Below, one piece after another: positions 44,210-48,493 of a stretch of 48,493 nucleotides of DNA. The notes under the pieces were generated by a model. The model saw only the letters and a program-made list of their open reading frames with translations, ran no database searches and had not been told where the DNA came from. The position numbers and the translations under genes are program-made. Origin of the DNA: Fidelibacterota bacterium (GTDB taxonomy: Bacteria > Fidelibacterota > Marinisomatia > Marinisomatales > JAADGP01); assembly GCA_027021785.1 (NCBI GenBank), contig JALUTR010000145.1, positions 1 through 48,493 of the forward strand, given 5' to 3'. Position 1 is the stretch's first letter. Each line of letters begins with the position of its first letter.

Positions 44210-45835
44210 TCAGCCCCTGAAGTAGATCCAGATCGCGAATACGGTTAAACTGAGAAGGACCGAAAGTATTACATCCCGTCTTCGCCAAAGCGGATCGTAT
44301 TCCAGTTCAGCCGTCTTCAAAGTGGTCGCGTACGTCAGGTTCTTAAGTTTTTCATCCGAGGGTTGCGGCGCTGATAAACTCACAACAATCAGAACGACCG
44401 AGCAAACGATGAATAAGAACACCGCAAAATGCAAAAAGTTGATATCGGCATAATTGTACAACAGTCCGCTTAATTGGTCCTTGTTGATTTCGGCAACGAG
44501 GCGCCCGATTCCGAGGATGAATCCCACGATCAGGGAAGCCATGGCGCCGCGGCCATTCAACCGCTTGATGAAAAGGCCTAACAGGAAAACGGCGGCAATG
44601 GGCGGCGAAATATAAGCCTGGACACTCTGGAGGTATTTGTACAACTGACCGGAAATGGATTTAATGAACGGGATCCATAACAGCCCCAGGATAACAAGCA
44701 GACCGGTTGCTATTTGTCCCACCAGGACCAGACGCTTTTCGGATGTTTTCGGTTTAAATTTTTTGTAAACATCCAGGGCGATCAAGGTGGAGCAACTGTT
44801 AAAGACCGAGGACAGGGAACTCATCAAGGCGGCCAGTAGGCCGGCCACGACCAGGCCCCGGAAACCTACCGGAAGCAGAGCGCCAACGAGTGCCGGTAAG
44901 GCGGCGTCGGCATGATCCAGTTTGATTTGCCCTGTTTGCGCCAGGGAATAAGCGATTACGCCGGGAATCACGAAAATAAAAAGCGGTAATACTTTCAGGA
45001 ATCCACCGAAAATCGCGCCGCGCCGCGCCTGATCCTGGTTTTTAGCAGAGAGCACACGTTGAACAATAAATTGGTCCGTGCACCAATACCAGACACCCAA
45101 AATAGGAGCGCCGAACAGGATGCCGGTCCAGGGGAAATCGGGGTCGGACATGGGTTTCCACATATTGAAAAAACTGCTTCCGGCAATTTCGTACATCTCG
45201 TTCCAACCGCCGAGAGCGTTGAGTCCGATAACTGTGACCGTGACCGAGCCGGCGATCAGGACAAAAGTTTGCATCATGTCGGTAAAAATAACCGCCCGCA
45301 GGCCGCCGAAAATGGTGTAAATCCCGGTGGCAACAACCACAATAAAAGCGCCCGTCCAGAAATTGATTCCCAGTAAGGTTTCAAAAACAATCCCGCCGGC
45401 CGCGATGGTAACCGATATTTTCGTGAGCACATAACCGATAATGGATATCCAGGTAAGATAGGTACGCGCCCCGGGAGAATACCGGCGCTCTAAGAATTCG
45501 GGCATGGTATAAACCTGGCTTTTTAAATAGAAAGGTACGAACACCCAACCCAGAATCAGCAATATGAAGGAAGCGAGGATTTCAAATTGGGCGACCGCCA
45601 CGCCGCTGGCAGCGCCGGTTCCGGCCAACCCTACTAAGTGTTCGGAGCCAATATTGGAAGCAAAAAGTGAGGCGCCGATTACAAACCAGCCCACGTTACG
45701 GCCGGCCAGAAAATAGCCGGACGAAGTTTCGCGGGTGGATTTCTCGCGAAACGCGGCCCACCAGGCGATTAGAAATACGATGATGAAATATAACAGGATA
45801 ATAAAATAATCAATATTCCCCAGAATTTTTGGCAT
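44210..45835 (-). CDS. Sodium/sugar symporter, SSS family (SglT-like)
   Basis: A 541-residue transporter with about 14 helices. ATG at 45835 is chosen because GGAGGG is 6 bp upstream; the TTG at 45841 touches it. Motifs of the vSGLT branch: SSGYFLAGRNVGWFVIGASL, FASNIGSEHLVGLAGTGAAS, SQVYTMPEFLERRY, WYWCTDQFIVQRVLSAKN and GLLAALMSSLSSVFNSCSTL. The intact NIGSEHLVGLAG stretch makes a hexose the best guess. It faces the GH3-GH4 pair and could import the sugar that GH3 releases. Confidence 0.93.
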   Translation of the reverse strand: MPKILGNIDYFIILLYFIIVFLIAWWAAFREKSTRETSSGYFLAGRNVGWFVIGASLFASNIGSEHLVGLAGTGAASGVAVAQFEILASFILLILGWVFVPFYLKSQVYTMPEFLERRYSPGARTYLTWISIIGYVLTKISVTIAAGGIVFETLLGINFWTGAFIVVVATGIYTIFGGLRAVIFTDMMQTFVLIAGSVTVTVIGLNALGGWNEMYEIAGSSFFNMWKPMSDPDFPWTGILFGAPILGVWYWCTDQFIVQRVLSAKNQDQARRGAIFGGFLKVLPLFIFVIPGVIAYSLAQTGQIKLDHADAALPALVGALLPVGFRGLVVAGLLAALMSSLSSVFNSCSTLIALDVYKKFKPKTSEKRLVLVGQIATGLLVILGLLWIPFIKSISGQLYKYLQSVQAYISPPIAAVFLLGLFIKRLNGRGAMASLIVGFILGIGRLVAEINKDQLSGLLYNYADINFLHFAVFLFIVCSVVLIVVSLSAPQPSDEKLKNLTYATTLKTAELEYDPLWRRRDVILSVLLSLTVFAIWIYFRG

Positions 45836-46119
45836 GCTCAACCCTCCTTCAAGACCGTTTAATAACCATTAATGAAAAAATTTGGTATCTGAACAAAACC
45901 CGTCTTATTCTCACTGTTGATCAGACAGCGCCTTTCATCGTGAACGAGTACGCGCATTCGTTCCCCGCTCCCGGGATAACCCGGAGCCAAAGACCAAATA
46001 CGACCAGCGAATAAGCAACGACAATTCGGTTTCACAAGAATTTGACCCCGATTCTATCGGCCTTTCCTGCATTTTGCGGCATTGCCGACGGTGAATAAAG
46101 CCACAAAAATCTTTCCGCT
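45836..46119. other. Spacer upstream of the SglT-like gene
   Basis: 284 bp between two minus-strand genes. It should hold the SglT promoter, but I see no confident boxes, repeat or small gene. Confidence 0.35.
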
Positions 46120-48493
46120 TTAATTCGGGGTACGCTCGAGCAAATATTGTACTGCCAGATCCGTGAGGTTCCATAGTTGTATATCGGAGGTGGTTGGATA
46201 ACGGGCCGGCAAAAGTTTATTATCAACGATCCGGTAGCTCCATAATTCGTTATGCTTAAGCCCTGATGCTTCCACGGCGGTGAGAGTCTTGTTCAGGATG
46301 GCGCGTAATTCGCGGACATACGAGTCCAGATTCGGATTTCGGATTTGGCCGGTGGAGTCATAAGCAGCCCGGATTTGTTTGGCCAGTCCCAGGAACAACA
46401 GGTTCACCTCGCGACCCCAAATGACCCGTGGGGAATGGTAAATATCGCGGCGGAAATTTTCCCACACTTCAGGAGACGCGTAGGTGTCGTTTGCCACTAC
46501 GGGTCCGATACCTTTCAGGTACAGACCAACCGGATAGGGAACGATAAAAATTTTCAGGCGCTCGATTACATCTCCGGGTTCCATTGTCCCGTTTAGAATT
46601 TTCATTGTTGGTTCTTCAAGGAACAGCCAGGTTGCAATATCCGTATTGGCTACCGGAATCGGTCGGCCTTTGGCGTCCAGCGCCAGGGCCGGAAAATCGA
46701 TTCCTTTTTTACCGGCCCGGTTTTTCGCGATTACTTTCTTCCAGTAAATTCGCTCTTTCCTGGGAAGCCATTTCAATTTTGCGCGAACTTTTTTTCGCAC
46801 CTCCCGTGCGCTCAGATGTACTTCGAAGTGTTTTTCGGCGCCCCGCCAGGTTTTTATCGCCCGGCGCAGGGCTTCGGGGTCCCGGGCGTATCTCCAGAGA
46901 CTTGTTCCATCGATTTCGGGCGTAAATGTTCGGAGGTCAGCCGTGGAAATACCGATCTCGCGGAGGGCGGAAAATATCTGTTCAACGGACTCCAACGCTT
47001 TGGGAACCCAGACAGCGTTGATGTCCATCGCGAAGCGGCCGTTGGCATAACCGGCCCCGCTGTCCCGCCAACTACCGGAAGACCAGCGTGTCGCATCGAT
47101 TTTGGGAAAGCTGATCAAATTTTCGGCGACCGGTTGATCGACATAAGCTTGTGTTGTTCGCGACACATAAAGGAGATTCCGCAGCAACAAGGTTAATCGT
47201 AAGGTTTCATTCCCTTGACCTACCGTGGATTCCAGGAAGGCGCGTTTGCGACTGCCGGGAATATCCGGTCTGGTGAGGTAGTGGGCGGTAAGGACGGGCA
47301 GTTGAAAATCGTCATCGACCATGCGATAATTTTCCGTCACCTTTTGAAGGTCTCCGAGCAGGCTTTTGGCTTTGGAAAGCGCCTGGCCGGCCCGGGTCTC
47401 ATCTTTCTGTTTTTGCCACTGTAAATATTCCCGGATGAGTTTATTGTACCGGGCGGCATTCTCACGGATTGCCTGTCCCCCAAGGCCTTCTTCATGACTG
47501 ACCTCTCCCGTGGGCGTCAATTTTCTGAGAACACTTACGATAACGTGCTCGAGCATCGCCGGCGTCCAAACCGGTTCCAGCATGAGCGCCGACATCATCA
47601 TGTCACGGCCGAAGTAGGTCGCGAAATTGGGCATCCCGGCCATGAGTTTCTCTTTCGAACTTAAAAGTTCCATGCTTTTTACCTGGCGGTCCAGGCGTTT
47701 GAAGCGTAACCAGCGATCATCGTTGGTGATGTCTTCTCCGGTCGTTCCGGCGCTGCGCGACAAACTGTCGTATTCGGCTTTGACGCTCTCGAAAAAGTTC
47801 ATGAAATCCCTGTTAAAGATATCATCACGCCACAAAGGCGTGAGGGAGGGAGAATCCGTCCCTATTTTAATGGTCAGCCGGATCGGTTGACCCCGGAGGG
47901 AACGGATGGAAATTTTGTTTTGTGAGGCAACGATAGCCGCCTGACTGCTGTCAATAGTCAGCGTAATCGATAAATGGTTTTTTCCGTCGAAGGTCGGTTG
48001 TTGAACCAGTACTTGTGACGTTGATCGGCGTTTTATTTCCGGAACCAGTCGTGAGCGGAGTTCTTCCGGCGTTTTCGCTCTGAGTAATGCAAGGTGGCGA
48101 TCACGCACGTTTGCCGGTAGTTGTTCGAGGTTGTCGATCAGATCGGTAAGTTCATTCATAATGAAGGGTTCGGAATCGAAGGGAAGGGTGTGCCGGTTTT
48201 GATATCCGAAATCCCGTTCAAAGCGCATCGTATTCAGGATAAAAAGTCCCATATCCAGCGCCGGCGCTTCCGACAATAATTCGTATTGAACGTACCGGGT
48301 TGTTCCTTCCGAAAGCATCTCGGCCCCCTGAGAACCCCACCGTAGTTTCGCCGGTCGGCCCGTTGTGTCGCGGGCCGTGAAGGACATGCTCTCATTGGCC
48401 GCGTCGGCCCAGATATTCATGACCCGACCGGTGTTTTGGTTGAGTGATATCTGGACGGTGTTGCCCTCGGAATCTCTGAAGAAGCGCGTGGTA
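46120..48493 (-). CDS. Large glycosidase-like protein, six-hairpin type (partial, 5' end outside window)
   Basis: At least 790 residues; the frame has no stop up to the window edge, so the Met at 48420 is probably internal. I do not recognise a named gene. The stretch AGMPNFATYFGRDMMMSALM resembles the WF-FGRD motif of amylo-alpha-1,6-glucosidase and other (alpha/alpha)6 glycosidases. GEVSHEEGLGGQAI may hold a catalytic Glu. SGSWRDSGAGYANGRFAMD and NTDIATWLFL also fit six-hairpin barrels. The N-terminal part (to about 270 from that Met) looks beta-rich and Ser/Thr-rich. A basic insert (REVRKKVRAKLKWLPRKER) is unusual. A carbohydrate-active enzyme is likely; substrate and family are open. Confidence 0.6.
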   Translation of the reverse strand, partial: TTRFFRDSEGNTVQISLNQNTGRVMNIWADAANESMSFTARDTTGRPAKLRWGSQGAEMLSEGTTRYVQYELLSEAPALDMGLFILNTMRFERDFGYQNRHTLPFDSEPFIMNELTDLIDNLEQLPANVRDRHLALLRAKTPEELRSRLVPEIKRRSTSQVLVQQPTFDGKNHLSITLTIDSSQAAIVASQNKISIRSLRGQPIRLTIKIGTDSPSLTPLWRDDIFNRDFMNFFESVKAEYDSLSRSAGTTGEDITNDDRWLRFKRLDRQVKSMELLSSKEKLMAGMPNFATYFGRDMMMSALMLEPVWTPAMLEHVIVSVLRKLTPTGEVSHEEGLGGQAIRENAARYNKLIREYLQWQKQKDETRAGQALSKAKSLLGDLQKVTENYRMVDDDFQLPVLTAHYLTRPDIPGSRKRAFLESTVGQGNETLRLTLLLRNLLYVSRTTQAYVDQPVAENLISFPKIDATRWSSGSWRDSGAGYANGRFAMDINAVWVPKALESVEQIFSALREIGISTADLRTFTPEIDGTSLWRYARDPEALRRAIKTWRGAEKHFEVHLSAREVRKKVRAKLKWLPRKERIYWKKVIAKNRAGKKGIDFPALALDAKGRPIPVANTDIATWLFLEEPTMKILNGTMEPGDVIERLKIFIVPYPVGLYLKGIGPVVANDTYASPEVWENFRRDIYHSPRVIWGREVNLLFLGLAKQIRAAYDSTGQIRNPNLDSYVRELRAILNKTLTAVEASGLKHNELWSYRIVDNKLLPARYPTTSDIQLWNLTDLAVQYLLERTPN

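Overview
The window is a mid-GC chromosomal stretch from a Gram-negative (diderm) bacterium. The evidence is a set of Kdo/LPS genes, LptB/LptC, an LpxH-type hydrolase, TolC, and many signal-peptide and lipoprotein genes. Several sodium:solute symporters, DUF1080 (3-keto-disaccharide hydrolase), Tat-exported Gfo/Idh/MocA oxidoreductases and DoxX suggest the FCB/Planctomycetota-like world (for example Calditrichota, KSB1 or Bacteroidota relatives). There is no rRNA in the window, so the phylum is inference. No tRNA, CRISPR, phage or IS transposase gene is visible.

Layout. (1) 1-2.2 kb: the 3' end of a CCA-adding enzyme gene, a repeat-bearing spacer, then a DUF2089 + YbjQ pair. (2) 2.5-9.4 kb: a collinear, overlapping Yip1-like / TolC / HlyD adaptor / MacB-type ATPase / two permeases efflux operon. 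(3) 9.7-18.5 kb: an envelope block gatC-kdsB-pyrG-kdsA-kdsC-lptC-lptB-rpoN-hflK-hflC, from Kdo synthesis and activation (pyrG makes the CTP that KdsB uses) to LPS export and sigma-54. lptA is missing from its usual place between lptC and lptB. (4) 18.6-21.5 kb: hslV-hslU and argF. (5) 21.6-24.3 kb, minus strand: lpxH-like hydrolase, HEAT-repeat lipoprotein and a secreted LSM/FxLYD-like protein.

(6) 24.5-33.8 kb: an Lrp/AsnC regulator diverges from symporter / GDPD lipoprotein / second symporter / HAD-GH65 fusion phosphorylase / PRK-type kinase. The shared spacer holds four TTGC-headed sites at 30-31 bp phasing, a good candidate for an Lrp-wrapped operator. (7) 34.1-40.3 kb, minus strand: DoxX, Tat-exported oxidoreductase, MFS permease, soluble oxidoreductase, and an exported fusion of a sugar-isomerase TIM barrel with DUF1080. 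This is the strongest candidate for a little-described system: oxidation of glycosides to 3-keto sugars, followed by eliminative or hydrolytic cleavage, with electrons possibly passed to the membrane through DoxX. (8) 40.6-48.5 kb: exported GH3, cytosolic GH4 (whose own mechanism also goes through a 3-keto intermediate), a SglT-like symporter and a partial six-hairpin glycosidase-like gene. Regions 6-8 read as a glycoside-use island.

Dispersed through the gene ends and spacers are two families of 7-bp tandem repeats (AAGAGCC-type and GTGAAAC-type) and a 23-bp imperfect palindrome that twice sits directly against the AAGAGCC array. These are structured, mobile-looking sequences that the genes do not explain.
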